Origin: Isoetes taiwanensis
Lineage: Eukaryota > Streptophyta > Lycopodiopsida > Isoetales > Isoetaceae
Assembly (NCBI GenBank): GCA_021234155.1
Contig: JAJEKV010000071.1
Coordinates: 4,462,483-4,526,482 of the forward strand
DNA: 64,000 nt
Direction: 5' to 3'
A program made the position numbers and the translations under genes. Below are positions 23,101 to 34,009 of this stretch, one piece after another. Position 1 is the stretch's first letter. Each line of letters opens with the position of its first letter. The notes under the pieces are model-generated. The model was not told the origin of the DNA. It did no database searches and saw nothing but the letters and a program-made list of their open reading frames with translations.

Positions 23101-23681
23101 GGCACTTTCTTTAGCATGCATGTTGGATTGGCATTGTCAATCATATTTACAACGATATCTCTCCATATTCACACACTTGGAACTATAATTTTGAAACACC
23201 TGAATTTGAAGCTTTGAACCAAAGTTTTCTTCTTTTCTTAGTGCAAACACCATTCAGTTTAATAAATATAGCGTGTAAATCCATAAAACTCATATAAACC
23301 CAGATACTAATTATAAATATGCCTAGACTCTAAACAAATGGGCAATCATGCTTAATCTTCAAACAAATATGTCCAAGTTTCTTGGCTTGAAATGCTCTTT
23401 GTTCAATGCATTTCCTAATCTCAAATTTCTCATGATTAACCTTCTATGATCTTTGTCTCTTACACATCTATTTAAGACTTCCTTAATGTGGCACCTTAGT
23501 TTTTAGTATTATTCCTATGCTCCAGTACAATTAGGCAAGGATATGATTAATTTGGCCAAACTACACTGGTTAATCTAACCAAAACCATGGATAAACACGT
23601 TTGAATAAAAAAGGTGACTATTGAAGAGGAAAATGTAGAAAGCAATGTTTATCGAAGACCAATTGTTCTATGAGGCATATA
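23101..23681. other. Intergenic, nothing recognised
   Basis: AT-rich, no frame or repeat that I can interpret. Confidence 0.5.
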
Positions 23682-23686
23682 CACCA

Positions 23687-23844
23687 TATAACGTTCCTAA
23701 CCGACATGCCTTTAACCAACTGGGTAGAACCGTCTAGACATTTATAAGTAGTCGCTTCTACCCATTTATGCCGGTGTCTCGGGAACGCCCCACGGGCACA
23801 TTCAAGGTTTGAATACTCGGGCGGTCTACCATGGGCCCATTACA
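23687..23844 (-). repeat. 158-bp TG..CA element (solo LTR or TRIM), copy A
   Basis: Reverse complement of the 158-bp unit at 63708-63865. In its own orientation it starts TGTAA and ends CGTTATA (TGTTACA-like, one transition at the terminal dinucleotide). It is flanked by a perfect 5-bp duplication CACCA (23682-23686 and 23845-23849). Equal length in both copies and distinct target duplications show independent insertions. No internal coding capacity. Confidence 0.88.
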
Positions 23845-23849
23845 CACCA

Positions 23850-24390
23850 CACCAACATTGCTCTATCTACCTCCATTCACTTTGCAATGGAAAGTTGATC
23901 TCATTGATTAGCTGTAACATTAAACTCAAATGCCATGTGCATTCATGTTCCATTGGTGTGGATTCCAATCAACTCAGATCATGATAAAGAGCAGTGGCAG
24001 TGTCCATTTTATAGTGAAAGGGTTGGAAGCTAAGGTCAGGGATGTTATATTCCCGGTACTTTTTATTCCAGGGGAGAGCATTAGTTCTAGCACTAGCAGC
24101 CTAGATCTATTCCTACAACATTTTTAGATGAACTTTGAGACCTTTTTATAACAAGTGATTCTAATCATTCAGGACTGTTACATGCCTTTTACCAACGATG
24201 TTTCTTGCAAGCTATAACATTCAAACCACCCAGCGCAATGTGAAGTCTTAAAATTCTTTTTAGATGCATATAGTCATATTTATATGATCATTTGATTTTA
24301 CTTGCATATGAGCACATAATTTCATGAACATATGAATTTGCTTACAAATCGCTTCTTTGCTTTAAGAGGTGTAGAAGATGCAACCTTGCG
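23850..24390. other. Intergenic, nothing recognised
   Basis: A 65-codon plus frame at 23930 carries KGLEAKVRDVIFPVLF but no domain I know. Otherwise AT-rich. Confidence 0.4.
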
Positions 24391-24858
24391 CTATCTGATG
24401 CAAATTTTATGAAAAACATAGCGTCTCTTCCTTGTGATCAAAGGATGCTCATCGACCACCAAATCTTCCACATGGCCTTGGGTGGGCCTTGGGGTATGTA
24501 GTTCAGTAGGGCATTCTAGACTATCACCATTCTTGTGTGTAATATATCTAATTGGCCATCTCAACTGAGCTTGGGACTCAAAGAGACCCGAGCACACAAT
24601 GCAATCACTAGAGCTTCCTTGGGACATGATTGTATCAACTTCGATAAGAAGCTTCACAATGCCAACTCCAAGATGTTCATCTCCCAGCCTTTCATCATTC
24701 ACACTATCAAAAGGATCAACTGCAGTTATTATGCCCTCTGCAAATACCATCTGGTTGCAAGGGTGCAACAACAAGCAACCCATCTTCCTCCATTGGAGCC
24801 TAGGGCAATGGCCTGTGCTGGACTTCCTTGGCTCCATTTTACTCATCTCACATGCTCC
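24391..24858 (-). pseudogene. Transposon-associated ORF, DUF8039-like
   Basis: A minus-strand frame ending at 24391. The credible part is about 150 residues: MGCLLLHP...FAEGIITAVDPFDSV, ERLGDEHLGVGIVKLLIEVD, LRWPIRYI, then a basic end (ITRKRRY). The order (C.L.....AEG.I..DP....V...LG....V.V....., then WP..I) resembles the small domain called DUF8039 that occurs in plant CACTA/En-Spm-associated proteins. The frame can be extended upstream to 25008, but that part (YGLIWLYDF...) is only a translation of the ACCATAT repeat. No transposase core nearby. Confidence 0.45.
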
Positions 24859-24884
24859 CTGAATGAAAAAGCACACATTAAAAC

Positions 24885-25110
24885 CATATAGCCCCAAACA
24901 CCACAAATATGACCATATAAACCATATAAAACCATACAAACATATTAAATATAAACCATACAACCGTATATAACCACTAAAATCATATAACCATATTAAA
25001 CCATACAACCATATTCAATGTAAACCATATGTAAACATTCCAAACCATATATAACCATATTAAATATATAACATAACATAACATAACATATACAAACATA
25101 TAACATAACC
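24885..25110. repeat. Degenerate ACCATAT/AACAT simple repeat
   Basis: About 30 irregular copies of (AA)ACCATAT(A), grading into (ATAAC)n near 25070-25085. Creates a spurious hydrophobic minus-strand frame. Confidence 0.9.
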
Positions 25111-25129
25111 TTTAATATCTTGTCATGGC

Positions 25130-25656
25130 CACGTGCACTCCTTTCGAGGCCGAGAAGCGTGGCCATGTCAAGAACCCAGATCGCCACGTCATGGAGGGCA
25201 TGGCCCACACGTGACTGACTTTTATTATTGCACTTTTACGCAGGTTGGGGGTGCGACTGGTAATTGCTCGCACCCTCTTCCTCTCCCCAAACCATTCTTC
25301 CTCCCCTGTTTTCTCGATCACTCTTGCGCTCTCGTTTTCCTAAAGCCGGTTTACCCATCGGTGATCGAGCGAACAGAGCCATTCCAAGGCCATCTTATGG
25401 CCGGCTAGCCTTGGCAGCCGGATCGGATCATCCAAATCCGAAGTTTTAGCCCTTGATTGAGTGTTCGGCGGGCGTTCTTGCACGAGAAGAAAGTGAGGTT
25501 CTTCTCTGTAAGTTTTAGGCTTTTTCTTTGCATTTTACTTCTCTAAAGTCTTTTTTGCATTTTTACTTATATTCTGTTATTAGAGGCTCTTATTATTGCT
25601 ACATTTACAATTTCGGCCCGGAGCAAATCCTTATTCACGCTATAACGCTATACCAC
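25130..25656 (+). promoter_or_regulatory. Possible promoter / 5' UTR of the decayed gene
   Basis: GC-richer than its surroundings, with CCACGTG (25129-25135) and ACACGTG (25207-25213) G-box cores, a CT-rich tract (25270-25315), and CTCT|GTAAGT at about 25509, a good donor for a 5' UTR intron. It is followed by a coding start at 25657. No TATA box is evident, so this is a suggestion only. Confidence 0.35.
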
Positions 25657-25702
25657 ATGGAATCGAACACGGGAGCTTCCTCCTCATCCGGCAAATCTTC
25701 GG
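25657..25702 (+). pseudogene. Possible first coding exon (Ser-rich)
   Basis: ATG at 25657 opens MESNTGASSSSGKSSG, followed by a consensus donor G|GTATGT at 25703. Short Ser/Gly-rich starts like this are common in plant nuclear proteins. What it splices to is unclear: the next coding-like sequence on this strand is near 27980. Confidence 0.35.
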
Positions 25703-27975
25703 GTATGTTTTTTGTAATATCATACCCTTTTTTAATCTCATTTGTCTCTCATCGTTCTCTGTTTTTCATTAGTCTCATTTGTCATGTTCTCTCGTTTTCT
25801 CATTAATCTCTACGTTTTTGTTTCATTATCCGTTTACCGTTTTTCTCATTAATCTCTCATTAATCTCTCAAGTTATCACGTTATCCTTTTGTATTGTTTT
25901 ACGCTTTTTGTTATCTTTTTCTTAGTTGTTGTTGAATTGAATACATTAATGGGGCACAAAGTGAGAATAGTGGTAAGAGTAGTAGCAAGCAAGAGATAGA
26001 AATCATCGAGAGGCAGTGTTAGGAAGTAAGATATTGCGAGTAGCATTATGAGAACATTACTAGGAATGATTCACAAAAAGAAATTGCTAAACCGCCTATG
26101 AATGTTTCATAAATGGAACATTACTAGGAATGTTTTTTCTAACTATCAACTAAGAATAGGAATTGCTTCCGCAGCATCCGAATTCTAACTCGCAAGATAT
26201 CCTCCAACTGCAGGGAGAGATGCAGGGAGTGGCGAGTTGAGAATACCTCGGCTTGCCAACAATCAGAAATCTGAAGTATTCTTCTAACCGACTCGAAGTG
26301 AGAATTTCTCGACTCCTTGGCGAGAAGAGGGGTGTACACTCGACTGTTGGCTGGTTGAGGGATTCTCGACTTCAGCGACCAGATTGCACACGACTACCCA
26401 ACGTCTTCACATTCTTTTTTAAGCCTCTTTTTAACCTTTCTCGACTTCGTGGTGAGAATGTCTACCCCCGTCAATGGCCCTTTGTGCAAGTCCTCTTCGC
26501 AATATTCGGCTAAGATGGTTCGAAGGAGAGTGGCTTGGACTGGGTGGAGGCCTCGTTGACTAACCACGAGGAGGTCTTTGGCTGCTTTCACCGTGACTGA
26601 AAACGCCGAGCTTCTAGTCATTCACAAGGTACTGGTGATCTTAACCCTCTCCTTCAAACTATCTTCCCTCGGATATTGCGAAGGGAAGTGGTTTTATTTA
26701 TCGCGAATAACATAACAACCCAATTCTCCGTGTATGGTCGCGGTGGCCTCTACCCCGGTCGAGACCGTCTCGCCGAACCATCTTGCCGAATATTGAGAAA
26801 GGGATGGCCTTGACCGGGTGGAGGCCTCTACAACTAACCACGGAAACCACAGCTTCTTACATGCGCATTCTTCGGCTGTGGTGGGGAATGCCTTACCAGC
26901 GGCCTCCATGACACTCCGAGTTCTCGAGGAGTTAAGGCATTCTCGATGGCTAAGGCAGAATGTAGATTGTGAAGCAATCCCTGCCGACCAATTCTCGTAG
27001 GGAAATGCTAGTGGCCTCGACCCGTCGAGCCACTCTCCTCGGAACCATCTTCGCCCGAATATTGCGAAGGGAAGGGGCTCGGGGTGGGTAGGCCTCTACA
27101 ACTAACCCAGGAGCTTGGCATGCGCATTCTGATTCAGCGACCACGGAGGATGCATTTGAACGCATCACGGGCCTTAGGACCTAGCCACATTCTATATACA
27201 ACATTCCAAGAAAACATTCCAAGAAAAAAATACACCTAAAACGGAACTGTTCAAGTTTCCCCCGATCCATTGTTTCGTCGTCGCGAGCATCTCTCAACTC
27301 GTAGAGTAAATCATCTCTGAAGCTGAAAAATCTTTGGACAAAGGAAACAATAACTGTCGAGATTACGGCGGTTCCATGATCTAAATCGTGGCATGTTCTA
27401 CATGCAAAATAACGTGAGGCAGCTCAAACTCACCTCTTCACGCCAGAAATTCCTTGGGCCATTGTATGGCGGATCCCGCAGCCTCACCAAGAGTCTTTGC
27501 TTCCGGTCGGGTCTCATCAAGTGCATTCGATCTAATACTTGTATCAATGCGATTCTCGTGGTATCCCCGTTCCATGGCTGCAAGTAGTAGAGTTCCTTTG
27601 TCTACCAGACTCCTCCGCAGCTACCTTAGCTCCGTGCTCATCGATCAAATCAAGCGCTTTGCAAAAAAGGCCGTCGGTCGAAATAATACATGCAAGGCAA
27701 AAGTGAGGAGCTTACCGCCGGCGCCATTCCGAGTAAATACGATCGATGCCGCCTCCCAACTCAAAGTCGCCAATGCCGTAGTGAAGATAATCTACTCTCC
27801 GCTCACTAAGTCCCCCGGATGTCATTCAAATTTAAATTGTGTTTGGGCGGGCTAAAGGCGGCCCGTGGCCGGACCCTTAGCCCGCTTTTTTCTTAAATGA
27901 TTGCATGTCCTTAAATTCAAATTTAAGAACACACCCGATCTTACGCGGGCAGTCCTAAAACTTAGCGGAGGAAAC
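25703..27975. other. Intron-like or intergenic stretch with diverged repeats
   Basis: 25703-26200 is T-rich, with several CTCATTAATCTCT repeats. From 26230 on, the DNA is GC-richer with TTCTCGAC..GAGAA palindromes (26305-26327, 26437-26459). A block of about 150-250 bp appears three times in degenerate form (around 26506-26620, 26740-26900, 27000-27160), recognisable by GAACCATCTT(G)CCGAATATTG and GGAGGCCTC(T)..AACTAACCAC; the first copy is partly inverted. Minus-strand coding-like peptides at 27400-27800 (for example ALIQVLDRMHLMRPDRKQRL) have no clear family. Confidence 0.5.
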
Positions 27976-27979
27976 TTAA

Positions 27980-29281
27980 TTTCATGAAGGGTTCGAAAGG
28001 GGAAGAAGATGCGGGGGCATACTGCACATGGCGACTCTGGTCCAAGAAGCGAGGCCAAAGAAGTGGTTCTAGCGGCAAAGAAGAAGAAAAAGACAAAGTG
28101 TTCAGGTGAGCTCGAGGTTTTTCTTTGGTCGGAATACCATTATTGATCCATCCTTTGGTCTTGCAAAGATTCACCGCGGACTCACTAGTGATCACCGGCG
28201 AACTCCGTTCTTCGTCATCGAGGGACGAGAGAGCGAGCTTCTTGACACACCGCCAGATTCTTGGTGGTATGTCGAGGTATCAACAAGTGGGAAGGAGAAA
28301 GATCTGTTTCTCCACCAAAGGGACAAGAAGAGCTCTGGAGATAAGTACAAGAAGGTCGGTGTTGTGCTCTCAGTCTCTGCGCCAGATCCGAAGCATCTAA
28401 CATTTCATGTGGAAGACTGCCAGAAGAGTAAGTTCTACCACACGAAAAAATTATCAGTTTCAAATTATTCTCACTCTTCAATGAGCAAGGCTTAAGGGCA
28501 CCACAAAAAGGGCGCCTTTAAATTGTCGAGAATCTTTGGGTGGAAGGATGCGGAAGGGATGAAGGAGGCCGGAACCCTTACATCCAGGGAGCTTGGAATG
28601 GAGATTTCCAGAGTCAGGGAAAAACTGTTCAACACGGGGAGCTTCACTTCTAGTGTGCTGAAGACTCTAAAGCACTCAGCAGTTACAAAGGATGTTGTGC
28701 CTTATAAAGATAAAAGTCAGGACAGGACCTCAGATGCAGATGAGATCACACGGGAGGAATCAGATGACGAAGGAGACGAAGATATGGTCGACTCCCCAAT
28801 AATGGATCCAGATGAGCAGATCAGGATTTCACAGAGAGGGCATGAAAAATGGAGCAGCCGCTCAAAGATATCCGTTGGGAATATCACCATAAGCCGGAGC
28901 CGACATCGACGCCTTGGCTTTGCGCGGAGATGTCGCCTTGTTCAACCACAGGAATTTAATCCAAAGACACATGCTGGAGATTACGAACCCGATGGTGCGC
29001 CGATCCCCTTGAGATCATCCAATGCCCGGGGATGTCATACCTTTCAGCGTATCGATTCTACGCTTTTGTTCATTTGGAAGTCCGAGAAGACCCTAAGGGA
29101 AAAGACGTCCGGTTCGGGTAGTGGACGGTCAAGATTCAGTGAGGGTGGCGCAAGTATTGCGACGGACGGAGAAGGAGGTGCCGAAAGGATCAAGGATAGA
29201 TATGCTAAGCGAGAGTGCGAGTTCTTTTCACTGAGCGCCAAGAACCGAATCGCCGCATTAGCCAACGCCGGAACACAATAG
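27980..29281 (+). pseudogene. Unknown nuclear-type protein, frameshifted exons
   Basis: Two neighbouring frames look coding. 28106-28495 (130 codons) has PPDSWWYVEVSTSGKEKD, KKVGVVLSVS and HLTFHVEDCQK; a basic lead-in (KKRGQRSGSS, KEEEKDK) sits upstream in another frame from about 27982. 28523-29281 (252 codons) has SRIFGWKDAEGMKEAG, SVLKTLKHSAV, then an acidic run EESDDEGDEDMVDSP, then basic and Ser/Gly-rich parts. I know no family for it. Because frames change between blocks and stops fall between them, it is treated as decayed. It lies upstream, same strand, of the FCP1-like fragment and may be the N-terminal part of that gene. Confidence 0.4.
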
Positions 29282-30041
29282 AAGCGAAAGTGCGCCACGT
29301 GAAGGTAAATAACTCACGATTCTTTTCCAATCTCGACTTCGAGAAAGCCCTACCATCCTAACATTTCCCGATTATCCGGGTTTTCGACTTCGCGAGTCGG
29401 AGAAAGCCAGACAATCATGAAAATCAAAGGATCAGAGCTTTTCATTTCGAGGAAACCTGTAGAGAGAAGTAAAGAGAAGTAAAAGAGAAGTAAAACATTC
29501 AAGGGACTTTTTTCGACTCGCGAAGTCGAAACCCCGGGCTGATAAAAGAACACGGAGATTAACCACGGCGAGTGAAAGCATCGAGCCTTCCCATCCTTTC
29601 TTCCCAGCCTCTCTCGGGCAATGTCACGCTTTTAGTTTCTATTCTAAGTTGCATCGTTCGAAGAGGCGCTGCAAGGAAGGATTTGGGAATGGAGCGCTTT
29701 CACTCTAGCCTTCACTCGTACTATGTTCTCTCCTGCCCCAGGGTGGTACCGACTCGCTGGTCGAGAAAGTCCCTTGAATCTTCTCCTTACTTGTGCTCCT
29801 CTCATTTTCTCGACTCGTGAGTCGAGAACCCCCTGCATCCTCATATTTAGTGTTTACTTCGGGTGTTTGTAGATACTTTCATGCTCTGACATTGGGGCAT
29901 TGACTGAATGCAGCCCCTATCGACCCGGATCATACACGCTCGGCAAGAACAAAGGGGAAAGCATTGGGTTGTCCTCGGCGTCCTAAAGGAAAAACAGGCT
30001 CCCTGATAAGTGGAAGACCTTTGAGAAACTGTGAGATATGT

Positions 30042-31530
30042 TCTCACTGGAGGGCGGGGAAGATGATGAGGGAGAGGATGAAGAGGAGAAGAAGAAGAGA
30101 ACACCAAGGAAGGGCAGGGAGTCTCTCTCAGACCAGTATGACCTCATTCTTAGCACTGAGGCGGTCCTGGGAGAAATGGACCCGAGATATGGGCTCAATG
30201 GACAAGAGGCAAGCTGAAGGACAACAATGGAGAATTTCCAAAAAGGCCGGACCCCAAGTTGTTCGACAAGCGGTTCATGAAAAGGATCTGAGGGCTGACG
30301 GACAAAGAAACGCTTGACCTACAAGGCGTAATCTTGGATGGAACAATCCCCGCTAAGGAAGACTAGGAGTTCTAAAATGCGGGACGCTAAAGGATTATGC
30401 CACGTCCTAAAGAGCGTGCGTTAGAAGAAGGCATCACGAAGTTACGCAACGTTGCATCTAATGAATACCATGACTTTGATTATTACAAGGAAAAGGCTGC
30501 CCTTGATGAGGGAAGACATGAAGGAATTGAACCGTCTATGTCAACCCTACATCAACACCAAGCTAAAGCATAACGTCAAAACCCTTCCCTTCCCCAGGCG
30601 TGCTATGGCAATTCTGAAGAGGAAGCTTGGATTCGGGGTGGTCCCATTTAAGGCCAATGATAGCTCCCCTCCATTTCCTCGTAACTTTGGGACACAAGGG
30701 ATTTGGTGGTGCAGGCGGCTTTGGACCCGTGGCACTATTTGCCATCAATATGATCGAAGACCCCTATGACAAAGCTGACATAGAGCAGTGGTACAAGGCG
30801 ATGTCCGGACATGACCGACCTGGATACTTTCGGTTTCCTTGCTTTTTTGCATGCGGGCAATTAGACAACCTGGCTTGTCTCCCAATGGGCAGGTGATATT
30901 AACTTCACCAACAAGATCATGTACTCCATATCTGAACTTGAACATGAGTGTAGACTTGGCTTACCGAAGGCACCAAGCTTTTTGCCAATTGGTTTTGATT
31001 TCAAGATCGTTGTAGACCTGGATAAGTGGTGGTCTAGCTTAACATCATTATCTCGACGTGGTTCATGATCTCTCAAAGCGGATGGAACCACGGAAGGGCG
31101 GCAGATTTATGGAGGATGTCCCATCGATGGACAAAGTCAGCAAAGATGGTGCGATGGGACCTATACATAGAATTCCTATCCGCCAAGAGTTATCAAGTAC
31201 TTCATAACTAGCTTGGTCGAGGAAGATCAAATTGTATCGCGAAAGTGGTACATGAATGGAATGGCTTTCTCTCGGGGGCTATGCTTTATGGAATGAAACC
31301 TATATCCATGGTTGGAAATAAGGACATGGTTGAAACCATTCGGTCATACCTGGATCTGCTTCATGAGCATTTCAAAGGGAGGAAGACAAATGGAAGCAGT
31401 AAGGACGACGAGGACGAAGACAAACCTTGGAGCGAGGGAGACAAAGCTGACGGAGACGAGAATGTCGAAGGTTTAGACCAGAATGCTACCGAACACATTC
31501 TTGAGAATCTGAGATTGAGGTGAGTTTACT
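30042..31530 (+). pseudogene. Unknown coding region, multiple frames
   Basis: Coding-like peptides occur in order but in shifting frames: SLEGGEDDEGEDEEEKKKR then SLSDQYDLILSTEAVLGEM (from 30042), FPKRPDPKLFDKRFMKRI and LTDKETLDLQGVILDG (about 30230-30350), EGITKLRNVASNEYHDF (about 30430-30485), FGGAGGFGPVALFAINM and DIEQWYKAMSGHDRPG (30690-30830), YSISELEHECRLGLPKAP (30922-30975), then 31245-31523 with SYLDLLHEHFKGRK and a Glu/Asp-rich tail ending at a consensus donor. None matches a domain I know. The acidic KKKR segment suggests nuclear location. Interruptions make this copy non-functional. Confidence 0.4.
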
Positions 31531-31648
31531 TTGCTCTATCGGTGTTTCTCGACTCGCGAGTCGAGAATCCTTTCTGGACTAACTTCTTTCCATTCTCGAC
31601 TCGCGAGTCGAGAAAAGTCGTTTCCTTTCTGACATCTGTCATCATTTC
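31520..31648 (+). other. Intron with two perfect palindromes
   Basis: A GTGAGT donor at 31520 and TTTCAG acceptor at about 31648 bound a roughly 130-bp intron between coding-like exons. Inside lie two palindromes, 31547-31567 and 31594-31614, each made of TTCTCGACTCG followed at once by its reverse complement. Confidence 0.7.
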
Positions 31649-32502
31649 AGAGAGTTCCATGTCAACGACTCTGGATCATTGACAATATCTAGCGGCGGTT
31701 CACGTCGCGAGGAGGACAATGCACTCCACAAAGACAATCCAGAGCAAGACACTGCGGGCAGCCAGAAAGGAGCTGAAAAAATAATGATCCCGCATATGGA
31801 TCCCCGATGAACCGGAAATATGGTCGGAGCCAAACTCCAACTGGGATCCAGCTGGTCCCACCAAGCTTGTAATATTTGACGTCAATGGAGTATTAGCTGC
31901 AGTATACCACGATAAAGACGTCCCCGAGCTTAACACCTCGCAGATCCCGACGAAAACGGAGCATAAAATCGTGTATCCAAGGCCTAGAGCAAAGGAAATT
32001 GTTGAATGGTGCCCGAAGGGGATTCAAGTGGGCATATGGTCTTGTATGGCAAAGAAAAATATTGTCAATGTTCTTGGTGTTCTCGGCCTTCCGTTTTTGA
32101 AGTTCAAGTTCGTTTGGGGAAGCGAAAGGGTCGAAAGCATGTGTCGACCCGATCCAAACCATCACAAGGGGAAGCCTATTATGGTGAAAAGGCCTGGGCC
32201 GGGGTTTATGAGCAATTCAGGACTATGGCAAACATAACACGCCCGATCATAGACGACTCCGCCTACAAGTGCTATCATAACTCGCAAAATACAATCCTTG
32301 CTAAGGCATATCATTTTGAAGAGTATGAGACGGATAGGTGGTTGTCTTTTCGGACTTTGTCCCCGCCTTGGCGGAATCCCTCTTTGCCATTCTTGTCGCC
32401 CGATGCGATTAGGAACTATCCGAGCCTCACGGAACCCGATCCAGAAAGCAAGGTACATCATGAAAGCTATGGACGACAAATATTTTGGTGATCAAGAAGA
32501 GT
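31640..32502 (+). pseudogene. FCP1-like (NIF/HAD) phosphatase domain, frameshifted
   Basis: After a consensus acceptor at about 31649 comes an acidic linker, then TKLVIFDVNGVLA, YPRPRAKEIVEWCPKGIQVG, IWSCMAKKNIVNVLGVL, FKFVWGSERV, KGKPIMVK, and in the next frame RPIIDDSAYKCYHNSQNTIL and AYHFEEYE. This is the FCP1 homology (NIF) phosphatase fold: nucleophile motif (here DVN instead of DxD, as in many plant LNGxL-type members), RP..(E/F)..W, G(I)WSS-like block, the Lys, and the DDS motif. Members dephosphorylate phosphoserine, for example on the RNA polymerase II tail, but the missing second Asp makes catalysis doubtful. Frameshifts at about 31805 and 32195 break the gene. It is probably the 3' part of the decayed gene that starts near 28 kb. 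Confidence 0.8.
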
Positions 32503-32604
32503 GACCTCCGCTTTCGGATAGTCAAATTGTGTGAATATTGTAAAACAAAAGTGAACAAATGTATTAAACATTTTGTAATGAATATACTTGTATATTGAGT
32601 TTTT

Positions 32605-32930
32605 TTGGCTTTTCGACTAACGAAGTCGAGAAAGGCATGCTTGTCTTGTTGATGAGACCATTTGTATGTTTGATTGTGTATTTGGATGCAGCCACAATCT
32701 ATTATGATAATGGTTGTACATTCGTTTCTGGGCCTTTCTCGACTCGCGAAGTCGAAAAGGCACGGGTTATCTCGCTGATCTAAAACCATTTGTATGCTTC
32801 CGGTGTGTGATTGGATGCAACCATATTCTAATGAGAATGATTGTACTTTGACTTTTCGGGCCTTTTCGACTCGCGAGTCAAGAAAGACACTACTTCCCAC
32901 GTCATTGGATGCGGTTGTATGGAATGAATG
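32605..32930. repeat. About 125-bp tandem repeat carrying the palindrome
   Basis: Three units start near 32609, 32734 and 32861. Each begins with a TTTTCGACT..CGA(A)GTCGAGAAAGGCA palindrome and continues with ACCATTTGTATG.., (T)TGGATGCA(G/A)CCA and TATGATAATG-like parts; the third unit is incomplete. Unit spacing is 125-127 bp. Confidence 0.85.
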
Positions 32931-33071
32931 TTCTCCCTTGTAATTTGATTTCAACATTCTTTTCTTCGTTTTCACTAATGGCATCGTAATTGTTAATCAT
33001 AGACTCTCCTTGCTCCGGGTGGTTCGAGCACGATCCGACACCAGCCACGCATCCCGCGGGCATCACCGTAG

Positions 33072-33494
33072 ACCGCCCCGGCGGCCGAGATCCCGCTCAA
33101 GCGGAAGAAATACCGCTTCGGCACAGATCCTCCACGCTACACTCTTGCCCGCCTTTGGGATAAGGTTGCTCGTGAATTGGTCGGACGCCATGCACACCCT
33201 CGGGATAAAGAACACGCGAAGAAATTTGAGACAGTCCAGGAAGCTCAAAGCATCTTGCAAGCATTGCATAATATCCACATATTCGATGAAAAGCTGCGGG
33301 AGGCGAGTGGAGAAGTCGGGTGGACAGGTCGGCCGGTAGCTCCAGAGGCACCTCCACGTGAGGCATTCCACACTCTTCAGGTTGCCCCCAAGGCTTACAG
33401 TCGGCGTGAAGAAGCGCCGCAAGTTAATCCCCTAAGGTGGACCACCTACCAAGATGATGTAACTGTAGTGACATTGTACTATTCAATTTATTAA
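33072..33494 (+). pseudogene. Unknown exon, about 140 codons, ends in a stop
   Basis: Open after a stop at 33069. It reads IPLKRKKYRFGTDPPRYTLA, LWDKVARELVGRHAHPRD, FETVQEAQSILQALHNIHIF, then Pro/Glu-rich, and closes with TTYQDDVTVVTLYY. It has no in-frame ATG near its start, so it is likely a last exon or a decayed gene. No family recognised. It follows the FCP1-like fragment on the same strand by 570 bp. Confidence 0.35.
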
Positions 33495-34009
33495 TAAAAA
33501 TTCTTTTTCAACCAGAGCTTTGGTTTCAATCTTTAATGAATTTCCTTTGTTTCAGTTGCATTGTTCTTGTTCTCGACTCGCTAACCAGGGAAAACTGGAG
33601 GAAACCTTCGAAGCAGAGTTCTAGACAAAAATTCGAATTAAGGATAGTTTTCGAGTCGGGGTGCTCCTTTTCATGTAAATTAACAGGGTTCCGAAAAAAA
33701 ATGGGAATGGAATGAGTCCCACTTTAATTAAATACGACTTAAGAACTATGATCAAACTAGCAATATGGTTTTCGTTGAGATTATAAGCTACCTGTACAAA
33801 AAACCATTCTTACTGGTTTTCATTGTGATTATGAATGCAAGTTAATTTTTGGGGGCCTTGTATTGCATGTTGTTTATGTATCTGCAGGAATAGAGAAAGT
33901 TGAATTTTGGCAAAATAGGTTGGTAGGTGCAAAAAATCCCCACCTAGAACCTAGATTAGTCTTCTCCCACCTTGGTCGGCAGGACGGCTAGGTCGGTGGG
34001 TAGGCCTAG
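33495..34009. other. Intergenic, nothing recognised
   Basis: AT-rich. Contains a half palindrome TTCTCGACTCG at 33570-33580. At 33960-34010 CCTTGGTCGG / GGTCGGTGGG words recall those at 3110-3180. Confidence 0.5.

Noticed and set aside
23687..23844. tRNA-derived SINE (A box TAGCCAACTGG-like, B box GGTTCGAATAC)
   Set aside because: TG..CA ends and 5-bp TSDs in both copies fit an LTR-type insertion better; box spacing (about 95 bp) is too long and there is no 3' tail.
24996..25321. Overlapping minus-strand frames of about 70 codons
   Set aside because: Fall in the simple repeat and the GC-richer presumed promoter; no domain.
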